Shown here: positions 1 to 13,000 of the stretch, piece by piece
Position numbering within the stretch: the first letter of the stretch is position 1
Layout of the letters: each line of letters starts with the position of its first letter
DNA from: Pelodera strongyloides
Lineage: Eukaryota > Nematoda > Chromadorea > Rhabditida > Rhabditidae
Length of the DNA: 64,000 nucleotides
Direction: 5' to 3'
NCBI GenBank assembly: GCA_036852015.1
Contig: JAANDG010000055.1
Span: 186,001 to 250,000 of the forward strand
The notes under the pieces: generated by a model
Seen by the model: the letters and a program-made list of their open reading frames with translations, nothing else
What the model was told of the DNA's origin: nothing
The model's database searches: none
Translations under genes and position numbers: made by a program

Positions 1-240
1 GGCATGCAAATTTTGTGCTGGCTTGCAAAATGACTTGTAAATTTGCATGTTTAGCTTTGAAGTCTACCTTGCATACGATAGGTTATTTTATTTGACTTCG
101 AGTTCTTAGATTAATTAATTCCTCCAAACTAAAGCGCTGAACCTTATAATACTTGTTTTTTTGGAAGATAAACCCATTATCCTTCGATAAAAGGAAACTA
201 TTTGAGCACTTCATTCTCGTGAGCCTCCTCCTTTAACTTA
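1..240. repeat. Dispersed repeat, half of a palindromic element
   Basis: The first 240 bases resemble 61840-62065: both contain a run reading GCTTGCAAAATGACTTG, then AAATTTGCATG, and both end with the block TTTGAGCACTTCATTCTCG followed by GTGAGCCTCCTCCTTTAA. At 61.5-62.06 kb the element is a long palindrome; here only the right half is in the window. It lies in an intron of the VWD/sushi gene. Read by eye, not aligned. Confidence 0.6.
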
Positions 241-309
241 AAACGTTGTAAGGAAGCCCATCGCTCTAGCGTAGTTTTCCTTCGGAATTGAAATCATAAA
301 CTTTTCTAG

Positions 310-1805
310 GTGAAATTGTGGGCGCCGGAGTGATCAATACAATCGATAATGACAAGTTCGTATTCAACGAGCCCGGAGTGTTCACTCTATTGTACATTCC
401 AAAAACGCTGACTACTCCCGAAGTAAAGATCCAGGTCCGGCTGGAGCGCTACCCTAATAGGAAGGTTGACTTTGGTAGGTTTTATTTATCAACCTTATCT
501 ACCGTAAGGCAAAAGGATGGAATTGGCAGGTTTAACCTACCTACTTGCTTATTGTCAGCTTACTGTATCCATTTTTGTACTACGCACAATTTTTCTCTGA
601 TAGATATGATCAGTTTTGCATTTAGAACTGTTTTTGGAAAGTTTGTAGGCACCCGGCGAGGGTTTACTATTACATTTTAGTGGCTTTAGTATTGTTTCTT
701 TGATCTCCCCCATATTGTAATTTTACCTTTTTCCAAATGAAATCATCATGCAACCTGGAAAAAACTATTCTTATTCCTTTCAACGTATACTCTTTGTTCT
801 TCGTTCCAGGATACCTTGGCAAGTCGATGACTCAGGAAGACCTCGTTCAGCCCTCGAATGTCACTGTTGTTACCGGAGTGGTTCTGGAAGCTACCGGAAC
901 TGACAGGTATGATTGAAACTTTGAAACTTTTATTGGAACCGTATTGGAACCTTTATCTTAAAATATCTTATTGTGTGTTGTCCCGTGCCATTTTTACGGA
1001 AAGTTTGTCTTCTTCCAACAGAAAGCCTACTAGCGCAAAGGTTATATGATATCTGGTTTTGGACACCAGCGGAGAGTTACCGTTTCAGGAAGAAAATTTG
1101 AGCTTTCGGAACAGAAAACAGTACTTTTCTTTGTAATGAATGTTGAAATGAACGCCCGTCACTAACCATCACTCGACAGCTCGAACGCATCAGAATATCG
1201 TAGTTGATAACTTTATCCATGGACTACAGTACCTGAAAACCGTCCATGTTTTAGAGTGCACGTGCTGGCTCGTAAGGACACAAGACGTTTCCGATACCGT
1301 ACCAGTGTGATTGTTGGAAATATATTGAGATACTTTGACACGATGCGGATTCAACGATTCAAAGGTGAGACTATTTAGAGAAAGATAGAGAAAGAGAGAG
1401 ATATAGAGAGATAGAGTGAGAGAGGAAGATGGAGAGATGAAAAGCCGGATGGAACATGGTGATTTGACTAAAAATTTCCTCGGAAGCGTAGACAACGAGC
1501 TCCAGATTACATGTGTCCGAAGTCTTCAACTGCAGCCTAATAGTCTAATTGTAAGGAAGAAGTTTCTCCTATCCAGCGGTTATTCTAACAATATCGCAAA
1601 AATTTACCCAAATTTACGTTCAGGTCTTCTCGTGTATGTGAACAACGTGGAACGTGGACAGGCCGAAATCTACGTAGTACTTGAGGAAGCGCAGATCGGA
1701 GTTCGCATCCGGTTGGTTATTCTTGAGAGAGAGAGAGAGAGAGAGAGAAATGATATAGAGAGAAGAAAAAAGAGAGAGCAAATCAGAGACATAAAGAAAC
1801 GAGAC

Positions 1806-1848
<43 letters not shown>

Positions 1849-4807
1849 GGGGTAAATTTCAAATCATAGCTAATTTTTGATTATTTAGTGAATCGTACAA
1901 CATCGATATCGATCGTCTGACAAACTACCAGGAGAGTATGGGAATACTCAACGTTGCCTTATCCGTACCGCCACAGTATGGAGTGGTACGTTTCTGGGCT
2001 CGAACTATAGTCATACCCTCAATACCGTAGTGCTAATGTTCCGTAGTCACAACCTCTAACCGTATACGGTAGTTATGTATGTAACCCTCGTTCCGACGCA
2101 GTAACAGTAGTTGATACTTATAACAGGAAATGTCGAGTAATATCTCGATAGAACTACCAGAAAATTATTATTAATAAACTTTTCAGCGACCCGATGGAGA
2201 TAAAGCACGCGAAAACGAGATTCGCCAACGATATAATCTACCAAAGGTGGGCAATTCTTTTTACTTTACGCAGTGCTGGACAATGAAGGGTTAGAGAACT
2301 AAAAGCGTCCTCGAAGCACTACGGTTGCGGTTCATAACTTTACTGCCTCTGGTGATTCAGTACTGTAGAGTAGTACTGTAGTGGTGTAGTGTACATGTAT
2401 TTTTATATCTCTTTCAAAATACTGGCTCTATCTGGCAGATAAGCGTTCACTCTCTAAATGCTTCTGTGTTCATTTTCGGCTTCGGTTGTAATTATCTTCA
2501 AGACCAGTCGGCTCACGCCGCCTGAGGCGACTTCCATGGAAGTATGATTGGTTTAGCATGGGCATACATATATACAAAGCTTCAAACGTATCATAAGAAA
2601 TTCACATAATAGGAAACAATTGCATTTGCATACTTCAATGTTGAGCTGCGAAACTCTTTTTATACCCGAAAACGAAATTTGCATTTCCGTAACGCACATC
2701 GGTATGCAAATTAGGCTACAGTTACTCTTTTATATAATAAGATTTTATGAAAAACTCATTTAGGTGCAAGGTCTGATGCGTCCGTTCCCCGAACAAACGA
2801 TGACAAGTTCATACACGAATACACTCAATTTGAATGATGTGAACAGCGAACAGTACAGACAGCAGATCATACAGGCTTGTGAGTCGGTTTGGGTTTAGAT
2901 CCGGCACGATTAAGAAATACATTTCCCAGGGAGAGAGAGAGAGAGGGAGAGAGAGAGGGAAAGAGAGAGGGAGAGCGAGAGAGAGAGAGAGAGGGAGAGA
3001 GATGCACAGAGGGCTGATTCATTACGTAGTAAATTCAGTAAAAAAACCATATTCATTTCAGACCGAGTTGTGGGTTCTGGTGAGCAAGGAAGTGAGCAGA
3101 ATATGCAAGCTCAGTACTTGAGCGAGATACCTCCCGAGGACATGTTCTCAACCAGCAGAGATGAGGACAAGAAATTTGAGGTAACGTATATGATAGTACA
3201 TTTAACGACATAGTACAGTCGGTAACGTTATTCGGTCGCGTCAATTAATAATACAGTTACCATTTGCTGGTATAGCCAAGAAGAGTGCTCACCTCCCTTA
3301 CAGTAACGTCAACGTTAGACTGTAGAATTATCATAGAGAAACGGTATACGGCAGATTGAGCTTACCGGAAATCGGCGTTGTTAGCATCGGTGGTCGCGTC
3401 ACGGTGACGTCAGTTAGCGCAACCGTAACGCTGTTAATAGGCGTAAATTAGTTAATTAATTAGTTGGGGGCGTGACCAGTGAATTACTGATTATCAGCTA
3501 ATAATATAAACATATTCAGGTGTTCCCCGAGGCTGCAATGAAGAGTGGTCCCATTTACAAAGCAGCTGCAAAATACGAAATGCAAGTTTGTTTACTTTAG
3601 AATTATAATCGCTTGGATAACTATGTGCATCAGTTCTAGGGTTCTAGGCGGTGTACAGTGTATTTATTTGTTAACTACACCAATAAGGTGTGTATTCGAG
3701 ACACAGAAGACCACATAAATTGCATATAATACATGAGAATTTGCATATAATACATGACCATTATCATCATTATCATCATATTTGCATATAATACATGAGA
3801 ATGCATTCTCATCTGTTTCAAAACCACGTGCCATTAACTTTGTAACTTTTCAGAGGCACTAACCGATTCTACCCAATCACTGGAGCGACTTTGATGCAAT
3901 TGTTGAATAATTGTCGCGATATGAAGCTCAATCCTATTGGTGGGTTGATTTCCGTAATTAGAGTTTTAAAATAAAAATACTGTAGTCTTTCTAAGCTATT
4001 TTTAGTGAACAACTTAGCTGCTAATGTACATACTATTACTAGAAATATACATGAGCTACCGTAGCTCTGATTAAAAAATTGTTGTCTACATTTTTATTTA
4101 TATCTCTAAATTCCAGTAAATTTCAACCCGATGCAAGCTGATGTTAATCAACAATATGGATTCGCGTGTCCGAATAAACCACAGGAAATAATTAAAGAAT
4201 GCGGAGATAACGTTGCTTGTCTCTATGACTACACGCTCCTGAACAGTAAGGTACCGTCGGTATTTTTCATAACTATTGAAAACATGTTTTATGATCGTGG
4301 ATAATTTGTACTTCTTTTCTTATTATATAAAGTAAGCTAATTAAGATTAATTGCTTTTAGGTAATTGGCCAACAATCAAAGGAGGCATGGAACACTCTCG
4401 TTACAATGAGGCACGAAGCTTCACGACAATGTGAGTGAAAAAAAAATTGTTTGTACCTTTGGTTATTGGGAAATTTATCTTTTCGCCTGTGGACAAGTCT
4501 AAATAAATAAGGTTAAGCATGCCATAACGTCACGTTAGCAGTGGTAGCATTGAAATTTTTTATAATGCTAAAATGTGTGTAAGAAGAGTGCCAAACTTCT
4601 ACAGTTTACACGACACTTTACTATCTAATTATCGTCTACTGCAACTTCGGGTGTAACTACTACATACTCGATTTCGAATGTTTATTTCAATGTTTTTTTT
4701 TAGATAATTCTTGCGGTCCTATCAATATCGAATACCCCGAATATCTGATGAAACAGTCTTCGATGACCAGTGCTTATATGGAGGTAGTTTATGAGTTACC
4801 TTCTCTC

Positions 4808-4844
<37 letters not shown>

Positions 4845-4980
4845 TCTTTTCATTCAGTATCTCTCTGCCTCTATGATACCTCTTAAGAGTCTTAACTCTG
4901 TTTCTCGTTTTCTCCTGTATTTTTTATCCCTCTAGTTCTCACATAATTTTCTTTCTCCATCTCTCTCACTTCGCTAGCTT

Positions 4981-5021
<41 letters not shown>

Positions 5022-8000
5022 CCTCTCTCTCTCTATCACACTCTCTCTCGTTCGCTTTATTTTTTTCTTATGTTCCGTGATTATTTCTCTCAAAATCGAA
5101 AACTGACTCTGACAATTCCAGGGCGACACGGCGAGTTTCGAATGTTTCCAAAGCCACTGGATCAAGGGAGTTCATCAGTATAAATGTAAGGATAGTTGGC
5201 ACCTTCACTTTTTATACCAGCAACATAGATATATAAGAATAAGCAGATATAGGAAAGGAAGCGGCATAACAACTGGCTTTTGAAATGTACATTGGACGCT
5301 GTATGTAGCGTATGCAAATAACTGCACGATATTTTCTTTTAATTAACTTCATTCGCATACAACATAAGTGGATCCGTTGTCCATCATACGCTTCAAAAAA
5401 ACCGTTAATAAAGATCGAGAGATAAGAGACAGTGAGTCAAAGCGTGAGACAGGTGAAGCTATACTCTACAGTACACTTGTGAGATAAAGAAAGCTCGGCC
5501 CACTTTTGAATAATTACATTCAGGCGCGTTGGTCGTCGACCGTAATACGTACAAAGGAACAGGTGGCGATGAAGAGTTCCGAAGGGGCGGAGACGAATCA
5601 CAAATCAATTATCAATTGCATAATTATCGATTTGAATGGAATAAGGTACAGTAGTATTTTCTTGCTCTGCCATCATTTTGCATATACATTACATTCCACG
5701 TACTTTACATTGCTGATTTTTCTTACAATTGGTGGAGGAAAGATACCCATAATAGGTAGGCAAGTAACAAGTTGCTTACCCATGGCCATAGCGTTACATA
5801 CCGCTAGTGTGGACCCACTTGCACAAAGTTGCTTACCCATGGCCATAGCGTTACGTACCGCTGGTGTGGACCCACTTGCACAATTTTTATTGGACCACTG
5901 CACGTAGTATTCTTATTAATAATTCTACATTTTCAGGGTGAACAACCATGGTGTCGATCCCGTGAAAAGGAGAATTTCTTCATTTGGCTCGCCGCAATTA
6001 TGGGCACAATTGCCATAATTATTGTAAGCAATTATTATGATTTATATTTCGTAAATTTCCTTGAAAGCAGATTGTGTATCGTTACGACAGACATATTCGT
6101 TTTTCGTACAGCGTGTATCTACGGGTATATGATACTTGAGTGACTGTGTGTTGTCTGTTGATGTGCAAACTGTCGCTGTTAGAATTAAAAATGTATGGAG
6201 AAGCCGATACTAGATGCGTACTACGTCCGTGCGCATCTATACTAGATGCCTACTTTCAGATATTCGTCCTAATCTTCCTGTGCTGTTGGTGTTCTAAACA
6301 GGCAAGGAGACAAGAACAAAGGAGTGAAAAGGGCACCCCGGATCCCTCATTGCATAAACTACCACCGGTGGGTGATATATTAACAGTAGTAAAGCGATAT
6401 AACATCCGATTTTTGAAACGTTTTTTTAGAGTATGTAACTCCAGGTCGCGCATGCAAATACTGCGTCAGTCTAAATATATACATTTGTCTATGTGAATGA
6501 AGTTGCCCAATACATATGTTTAAAAACCGGGTGTTACTAGCCAATTTCAAAATATTTTGTCAACATTTCGTCATTTGGATGCTTCGGAGTGTGTGATCAT
6601 TTGAAAAGGCCATCCCTCGATTTTTCCGGGGCCGTGCTAGTATTAAAATCGGCAAATCGCCGGAAGCGAATTTTCCCATACAAAATCGCAAAAAAATGGT
6701 TGTTTGAGGACATTTTTATACAAGATGCACTTAGTTGTTTGCGTTTTTATGTTTATTTTCGTTTATAACTTTTTTCAAACTATTTTTGGTGAAAAAACCC
6801 CAAACCGGGTGGTATTTCGCTTTAAAGACCTGTTTATATGGAATGGATGCGTATGATCAGTTTGACGAGAGTCTCTCCGCGTGCAGAACTCGCTTAACAG
6901 GAGTCTATGACGACGCCAAACGCCTCCGGTTTTCCGTAGTATTGTAATACTCAGCAATCGAAAGTTTGATCTTGCGTTTGAGAAACCGTCACGCTAACCA
7001 CTGGGCCACCCAGTCGCCCAGTTCACAGAGTATCCAAATTATTAGATTATCATAATTAATTAGATAATTAGCTGATTATAATTTAGTAATCCTTGTACTT
7101 GATTTATATTGTTATTCATTGTAGCACTTCGAATCGGAGCCTTTGATGGAGAAACCCCGGCCAGATCCCTATAGGGACGACATTCCACCGTATACACCTC
7201 CTTCACGAGGTGCTGGATCAATACCGATGAAGACACCGATTAGGTACGCATTATATTTCCGAAATCAATAACTGTGCCTCACACTGCAGAGACATCGACA
7301 CTGTAACATGATGCTATCATGGTATGCATAAGTTTTCCTCTGTATTTAAAAATGCAATTAAGGTACATTTTTTACGTTATAAATAGTGATACTTTAGTTC
7401 ATTTAGTTCATAACGGTCTTTAGTTGCGCTCACTCCTTGCGGCGGTCTAGTTTACGTAAACACACTTTCCTTAGTGTATGGTGGCAAACTAAGACTAACA
7501 AGCGAACCTAAAGTGGGTTGCTTTTAGTAGTTCAGTTGTCGAAAAAAGTGTTATTTACATTTTCGATTATTTCAGAGAATTTGACCGTGATGAAGGATTC
7601 AATCCACCGTCACGAGCACAGAATGGAACTCCGATAAGGAGGTATGCTAATCTTCTCTCTCTCTCTCTTTCTCTCTCTTTCTTTCTCTCTCTCTCTCTCT
7701 CTCTCTCCCTCTCTATCTATCTCTCCCTCTCTATCTATCTCTCTCTCTCTTTCCCATTCTATCACTTCTCGCTCTCGTTTTCTTTCCTTTTCATTCTATT
7801 TTCTCCCTCCTTTCCTTATCTGTAAATCCTTTATAAGTCATTGCACGTTCTAAACTAAATTACATTTGGCCAACAATTTATGCGATACAGACCATTCAAT
7901 AGAATATGTCAATGATAAATAATGGTTGATTTCAGTAGAGTCGGTCAATACGAATCTCCGCCCACGAATGCTTCGACGCCGGAATCCCAAAGAGCTGGCT

Positions 8001-8026
8001 TGCATGGATTCAACACGAGTGTGTAA
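310..8026 (+). CDS. VWD/sushi-domain single-pass membrane protein (SUSD2-like), 3' part
   Basis: Multi-exon gene entering from the left edge. Exons read by eye with agreeing phases: 310-474, 810-906, an unresolved stretch 907-1623, 1624-1711, 1889-1985, 2187-2246, 2764-2878, 3062-3180, 3520-3581, 3854-3940, 4117-4250, 4361-4430, 4704-4783, 5122-5185, 5524-5645, 5937-6023, 6260-6367, 7125-7243, 7576-7641, 7936-8026 (TAA). Exon 310-474 has a VWD-like start (INTIDNDKFVFNEPGVFTLL). Exons 4117-4430 give the VWD end with ECGDNVACLYDYTLLNS. Exons 4704-5645 and the start of 5937-6023 form a sushi/CCP module (SCGP, GDTASFEC, YKC, FEWNK, PWC). Then comes one helix (FFIWLAAIMGTIAIII, continuing FVLIFLCCWC) and a Pro/Arg-rich cytosolic tail ending GFNTSV. 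The order VWD, sushi, TM matches SUSD2-type proteins and their nematode relatives. Function is probably cell-surface or extracellular-matrix adhesion, inferred from domains only. The 5' end and any AMOP domain lie outside the window. Confidence 0.85.
1715..1846. repeat. GA microsatellite in intron
   Basis: Two GA-rich runs (about 1724-1750 and 1805-1846) separated by imperfect purine sequence, directly after the donor of exon 1624-1711. Smaller GA runs precede it at 1375-1425. They produce spurious Arg/Glu reading frames. Confidence 0.9.
2505..2760. repeat. Dispersed repeat with GCCGCCTGAGGCG end
   Basis: This intron segment matches the reverse complement of 16740-17000. Shared blocks are the end CTCACGCCGCCTGAGGCGAC, an AAGCTTCAAACGTATCATAAG block, CGGGTATAAAAAGAG in one orientation, and the end CTTTTATATAATAAGAT. 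A third, partial end is at 60565-60595 and a related A/T end at 40240-40265. Probably a non-autonomous element; no transposase is visible. Confidence 0.75.
2928..3004. repeat. GA microsatellite, conserved in the inverted paralog
   Basis: A GA/GGGA run within the intron between exons 2764-2878 and 3062-3180. The same intron of the inverted paralog carries a CT run at 63590-63640, so the repeat predates the duplication. Confidence 0.85.
4797..5058. repeat. CT microsatellites in intron
   Basis: CT runs at about 4797-4840 and 4983-5058 fill the intron between the two sushi exons 4704-4783 and 5122-5185. Confidence 0.85.
6530..6830. repeat. Dispersed repeat, copy 1 of 2
   Basis: About 300 bp nearly identical by eye to 39838-40131 in the same orientation. 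Shared blocks include TTTCGTCATTTGGATGCT, GGGCCGTGCTAGTATTAAAA and the end GGTGGTATTTCGCTTTAA, which is the end motif of the TTAAAGC MITEs. It lies in the intron after exon 6260-6367. No coding capacity. Confidence 0.85.
6955..7020 (-). repeat. tRNA-derived, SINE-like sequence
   Basis: On the minus strand it reads GGGTGGCCCAGTGGTTAGCG, a good Pol III box A with tRNA-like spacing. No clean box B or cloverleaf can be drawn, so it is a tRNA-derived repeat rather than a working tRNA gene. Confidence 0.45.
7648..7770. repeat. CT microsatellite in intron
   Basis: CTCTCT/CTTT/CTAT tract directly after the donor of exon 7576-7641. Confidence 0.9.
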
Positions 8027-8062
8027 GGATATGATCAGGGATTGATCTACTATTACAATATA

Positions 8063-8169
8063 TTAAAGCGGTATGGCACGTGGTTTTGAAACTTTGTGAG
8101 ACAAATGATGCGTAGTACGCAAACTATACCCTGTATGCGTTTCACAAAGCCCGTGTTATACCACTTTAA
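8063..8169. mobile_element. TTAA-flanked MITE, family B (TTAAAGCGGTAT ends)
   Basis: Begins TTAAAGCGGTATGGCACG and ends with the imperfect inverse ATACCACTTTAA; the body has inverted GGTTTTGAAAC and GTTTCACAAAGCC. It lies just downstream of the stop of the VWD/sushi gene. Family B copies also occur at 22589-22735, 24717-24860, 43577-43755, 46460-46547, 53463-53707 and 53859-54027. Confidence 0.7.
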
Positions 8170-10040
8170 AAAGTAGTTACTCTGTATATTTATTGAGTAG
8201 CATTGCATTGTGTTACATCGGTGTTTCTTTCTGCACGTAGGAAATCGAAAATTATTTTTTGTGGGCTAGCATTTCTATTTTAGCGAGCTAATTTTTTAAT
8301 TGTAATTTTTTTGTTGTAGCTAATTTCTATATATTCTTTCTCAATTGCATTGCCTGTTAATCTGCCTTCTACTTACGCAACTTCTCTCATTTTTTTTGCT
8401 GAATTTTGCTAATTGGTTGTTGCTAATTAGCCTTGCTAATTTGCATACCTAATTGCTCCATCTCCCTAATTTATACTCGATTTCTTTGTTTTCACTTTTT
8501 ACGTCACTTAAACCTTGCAATAACTTGATGAAATAGTCTATGATTCAGTACAAAACACAATTGTAATTTTGAAAAAAAAAATGTCATGTTTTACGAAGAA
8601 AACTAGAATTTCTCTCAATCACAAAGCTTTACTGTAAACTCAAAAACCTCAATTAACTTTTTATTTACGTGATAGTGTAGGTCAATTTAACTTACGACTG
8701 ACTACATCTTGCAACTAATTACGAATATTGTAATTGCGTAAGATTTTTTTGCCATGTTTCCTTTGAAGGGGTTTATTCCAAGTTCTACAGTAAGAAATAG
8801 CTGTTTATTTATTTTGGAAATTGAAATCTCATTTTTTTTCTTAGAAATTCGGAATAAATCCCAATTTCTGATCCTCATAATCTTTCAATTAAAACGTTAC
8901 TCAATTCAGTTTTATATCTGTATATAACTTTATTGGTTTGCATGTTAAAGGGTCAGGCCCATTTCAGGTAACCCCTATTTTTGATGACTCCATCGGATTC
9001 TCCGTTTAAAATATAGTGGGCTGATTTTTTTTCCAATTTTCAATCGCAATATTCACGCAGTTTTCAGCAATTTACCATGGCCAGTCATACACAACAATCA
9101 ATCGCAGTTGTCACGCCCGTTCACGCTGATTGGCCAATAACGCAATTGCCACGCCCAATATAGCATTTTGACCAATCAGCGCGAAGGGGCGTCATAACTG
9201 TGATTGATTGTTGTGTATGACTAGCCATGGTAAATTGCTGGTAATTGAGTGAATGTTTCGCTTAAAGTTTGGAAAAAAAATTGCATCCTACTAGAATCAG
9301 ACAGAGTTAAATAAAATAGGTGTTGCCTGAAATGGGCCTGACCCTTTATATAAGTTCTGCTTAACTATCTTTACGCTAATTATCAAAACATTCACTTCAA
9401 GCAATTGCATTTATTCCGAGTGTTGTTTTAGTATGCAAATTTGTGGCAACCGTGAAATCATACCGTAACTCAAGCCTTTCGAAACGCTTATTGGAGCATC
9501 TTTCTGTTCTGTTCTTCATGCAGAAATACTACTGTGGCGCGGTTTCACACCGAAATTTGCATATTCAAATTTTTTTATTGTTATGTTTTGTCATCGTTTT
9601 TTTTGCACGCCAATCCCCTGTGTGGTTCTGTATTCTGTGATTACGATTTAATAAATTTATTATTATTATTATTCTTCAAATACGTTGAAGAAGATTAATT
9701 GTTTTATAATGTATGAAGCTGGTTTGGTTATAAAACCAATGTATTGTTAGCCATCCGAAAACAATGTACCTTATGCAAGAAGAACAGCTACAGTATGCCT
9801 TAGAAAATGTATTTTGTTTCTAATTTCACTAGCAAATTCATACGGTGGATTTTTATTTTAGAACATGTTAGAATTGTTTTCGGTGTTAAAACTACGGTCA
9901 TCTCGCTTTTTAATAAATAAGTGCATGAGAGAATTAATTGTTTATTTTCAGTACTTTGACATATACAGTATTTTTTAAAGTTTTCTATTAATTTAATTGT
10001 GCTGAGACCATAGAGGAGAGGTTTAATAGGCACTTCTTCC
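8170..10040. other. Intergenic region
   Basis: A/T-rich sequence between the convergent 3' ends of the VWD/sushi gene (+) and the anion-channel gene (-). It holds the long palindrome at 8945-9348 and no convincing exon. Confidence 0.6.
8945..9348. mobile_element. TTAA-flanked palindromic MITE (AGGGTCAGGCCC ends)
   Basis: Opens TTAAAGGGTCAGGCCCATTT and closes AAATGGGCCTGACCCTTT. The arms pair over much of their length, including CAGCAATTTACCATGG with CCATGGTAAATTGCTG and ACAACAATCAATC with GATTGATTGTTGT. The single-ended copy at 10717 (inside the next gene) has the same end. No ORF; non-autonomous. Confidence 0.85.
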
Positions 10041-13000
10041 TTAGCGTATATACTCCTCACGACCGTAGTACGTCCAGTAGCAAACCTAAGGTAATTAATG
10101 ATTACAGTGATTCATCGCCAAGGGCCAGGTGGTTCAAAGGCTAGCGCGTTCGTCTCTCACGCACTCAACCCGAGTTCGGATCGACACCCGACCCGTGAGA
10201 AAACACCACCACGTAAAGGTAAAAGGCTTGCAGTATGATTAATTAATAGTTTAGTTTATCGCATACGTCAATTTGACGTGGGTGAACCCGTTGTCAACAT
10301 TTCAGTTGGGCATAGGATTGTTTATTTTCAAATTCTTTACTATTATACCGAAAATGTATTATTCTTTTTGATTTGCAAAATTACTTTTTTAACTCGCTAA
10401 CGCATCACCGTCGGCTGTGCCCATTGCAACGTCATGTATGACCGTCTACTTATCATGTTATTGAAACGTATGACGCCTGTACTTTTCACAATAGTTTCTT
10501 ATAAAACAGGAAATGGGTGAATCCATTTAGTGGCGGTTCACTGGTTTTTCGTGGGAGGAAATTTGGTGACCTCTTCGTGACCATTTGGTGAACAACTTTC
10601 ATCGAAAACCGTCATCAACTGGCCACCAAATGGTCACCAAATGGTCACGAAAAGGTAACCAAAAGATATGAAAAGAAGAGTATAAAGTCTTACAGAGGAA
10701 ACCAACACAACATATTAAAGGGTCAGGCCCGTGAAAATTGACATGCCACAAATTATAAAGGAATTATAAAACTTGCGTTGAAGATAAGAAAGCAAGACGG
10801 GAACGCAATACTGCTGATGAAATCGATTCTCTCTGGAGGCCATTCCGTGCCTGTACGCCGTTTCCAACGACTTTCTACAAAGAATTCAGGTTAGATTTTT
10901 CTGTTTTTAAAGCTGTATGTCACGTGGGTTTTGTAAGAAGTGCAGGAGCTCTGCATTTAAATGCTGTACGTAAAAGTATATGGTTCGGTTCCTTTCCGTA
11001 CATTTGTGATGTGGAATTATGCGGTACAAAAATGTATGCCATATTGCTTTAAAGTTACTCATCAACGCTTGGTCTTCTTCTTTTGAAATTATTTTTAGTA
11101 ACTCCAGAGTCCCGAATCACGGATTTCCATGCTTTAATTTGCGGTTGCATTTGAACTATGTCACCGGTTCTCCAAGTATTATCAATTATCCATTTGAACT
11201 AAGCCTAAGCCTAAGCCTAAGCCTACGCCTAAGCCTAAGCCTAAGCCTAAGCCTAAGCCTAAGCCTAAGCCTAAGCCTAAGCCTAAGCATATTGTTAGGT
11301 TAGCCATTAGGATACAAAAATGTCTGTATTATTGTATTGATATACCTTACCTTTATCTTTCTTTCCACATGTGGCTGGTACCATAAACCGTTTCTCATAC
11401 AAACAAACACCCTTTGGCGAGGTTTCGTACGGCTCACTCTGAAAAATGTGCTTGATATAAAACTGTTTTACTATGATAATCACAGCAATTACCTAATTAT
11501 CCTTTACCGGAGTATGATAATTAGAATAGCGATAATTCCAATTACCATTTTCTTCCTCGGACTTCCTTTCCTTCGTGGTCCAACATCGCGTACTTTATAG
11601 CCAACAATAGCCAATTCCAATAGCGAACAAAATATAAACGTCATCGAGACTAACATCCACACGTCTAAACGAAATACAGTAATTATCAAAAATAATTACA
11701 AGTTGTCTAATGTTTAAAATGTATTTGACATGACCAACGTAATGTAGCAGCCTTTTACATAGGAACTTCGTCTTTTTGTTAGATTAACAGTTAACCATTA
11801 GGTGATATCATATAAAGACAGTTGTGCACCACTAAACATACACAAGTTTGAGTATGAAGTAAACCTTTCTGTGAAGTTCTATAAAGCTAGGAAAGTCTAC
11901 AATGTACTTACCAATTGCCTTAATATATGACACTCGCGGAAGATTTCGCATAATGTTTCCGAACTGGAATACAATCGCAAGAAGAGCATTCACACCCAAC
12001 ATTGTTCTGGCGGGAATGGCACTCGGTCCCAAAGCGAACGAAATCCAACTAAATAATGGTATTGATTGATTGATTAAAACTAATCAGTAAGTGCAGATTG
12101 CGCTTTTTTGCGTAGAAGTGTTGGTGCGGCTCAGATTTGGCTATTCTTTTTTTTGGCGTCGCACGTCTCCAGAAGGAGCGCCGCACTATGGCTAAGTTTC
12201 ACTTATTATCCATGACTTCACTTTACGTGCATAATTACTTAGTTTATTCTTCTTTTTATATTTATTTTTCTGAACATAGTGCACTAAACTCTTGTTATTA
12301 TTTGGAAGTTATAAATCATTGCTTACCTGATAAATATAGTGAGATATGTGGGTAGATAGGCTTGCATGAAGTACCAAATATACCGGCGTTCGAAGATTAA
12401 TTCGATGTGCAATTCGTCCCACATACCGGCCGGGTAGGGCTGAAACGACATCGACGTTGTCAGGATCAATTTAATTCTGATGGGGTCACTAGTAGGAATC
12501 GCTTTTATTTGGATTGTGCAAAGGTAAACATTAGGAAAACATGTGAAAATCCTATATCCAAACTCTCTCCGAGCGAAGATATGAGATATGAAAAATATCC
12601 ATCAACAGCCAAAAAAGGTAACGTAAAATAATTGGCTGAAACATGATGTTTTACTGTTTTACAGTGTATTCTGCTCAATTTTTTTTGGCACCATCTTGGC
12701 GCGCAAGTTGTGTGCCATTTGTTTGCCACTCCCGCGCCAAATTCCGCGTCGCGACGCGTGTCTCACCTCCTCAATCCTCTTTGTTTTAATATCAATAAGA
12801 GTGAAGTCAGGTAGTACAATCTCTCCCATTGTTTGTACTGCTGATCCATCGTCAGTAATCCAACGCATTTGAACTTCTTGATTATTGTAGTTGAAACTGA
12901 AAAGGGTAAAGAGTAAGGTTAGACTCCTATTTAGCAAAGAACATCTTCTAAGCTCTCCGTGCGTGAAGTTCACGACCAGCTCAAGGGATTGACCCCTTTT

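Noticed and set aside
1416..1880. 154-codon open frame on the plus strand
   Set aside because: Crosses real introns and exons of the VWD/sushi gene in a mixed frame and ends in GA repeat translation. A VWD exon may hide in 907-1623, but this frame is not it.
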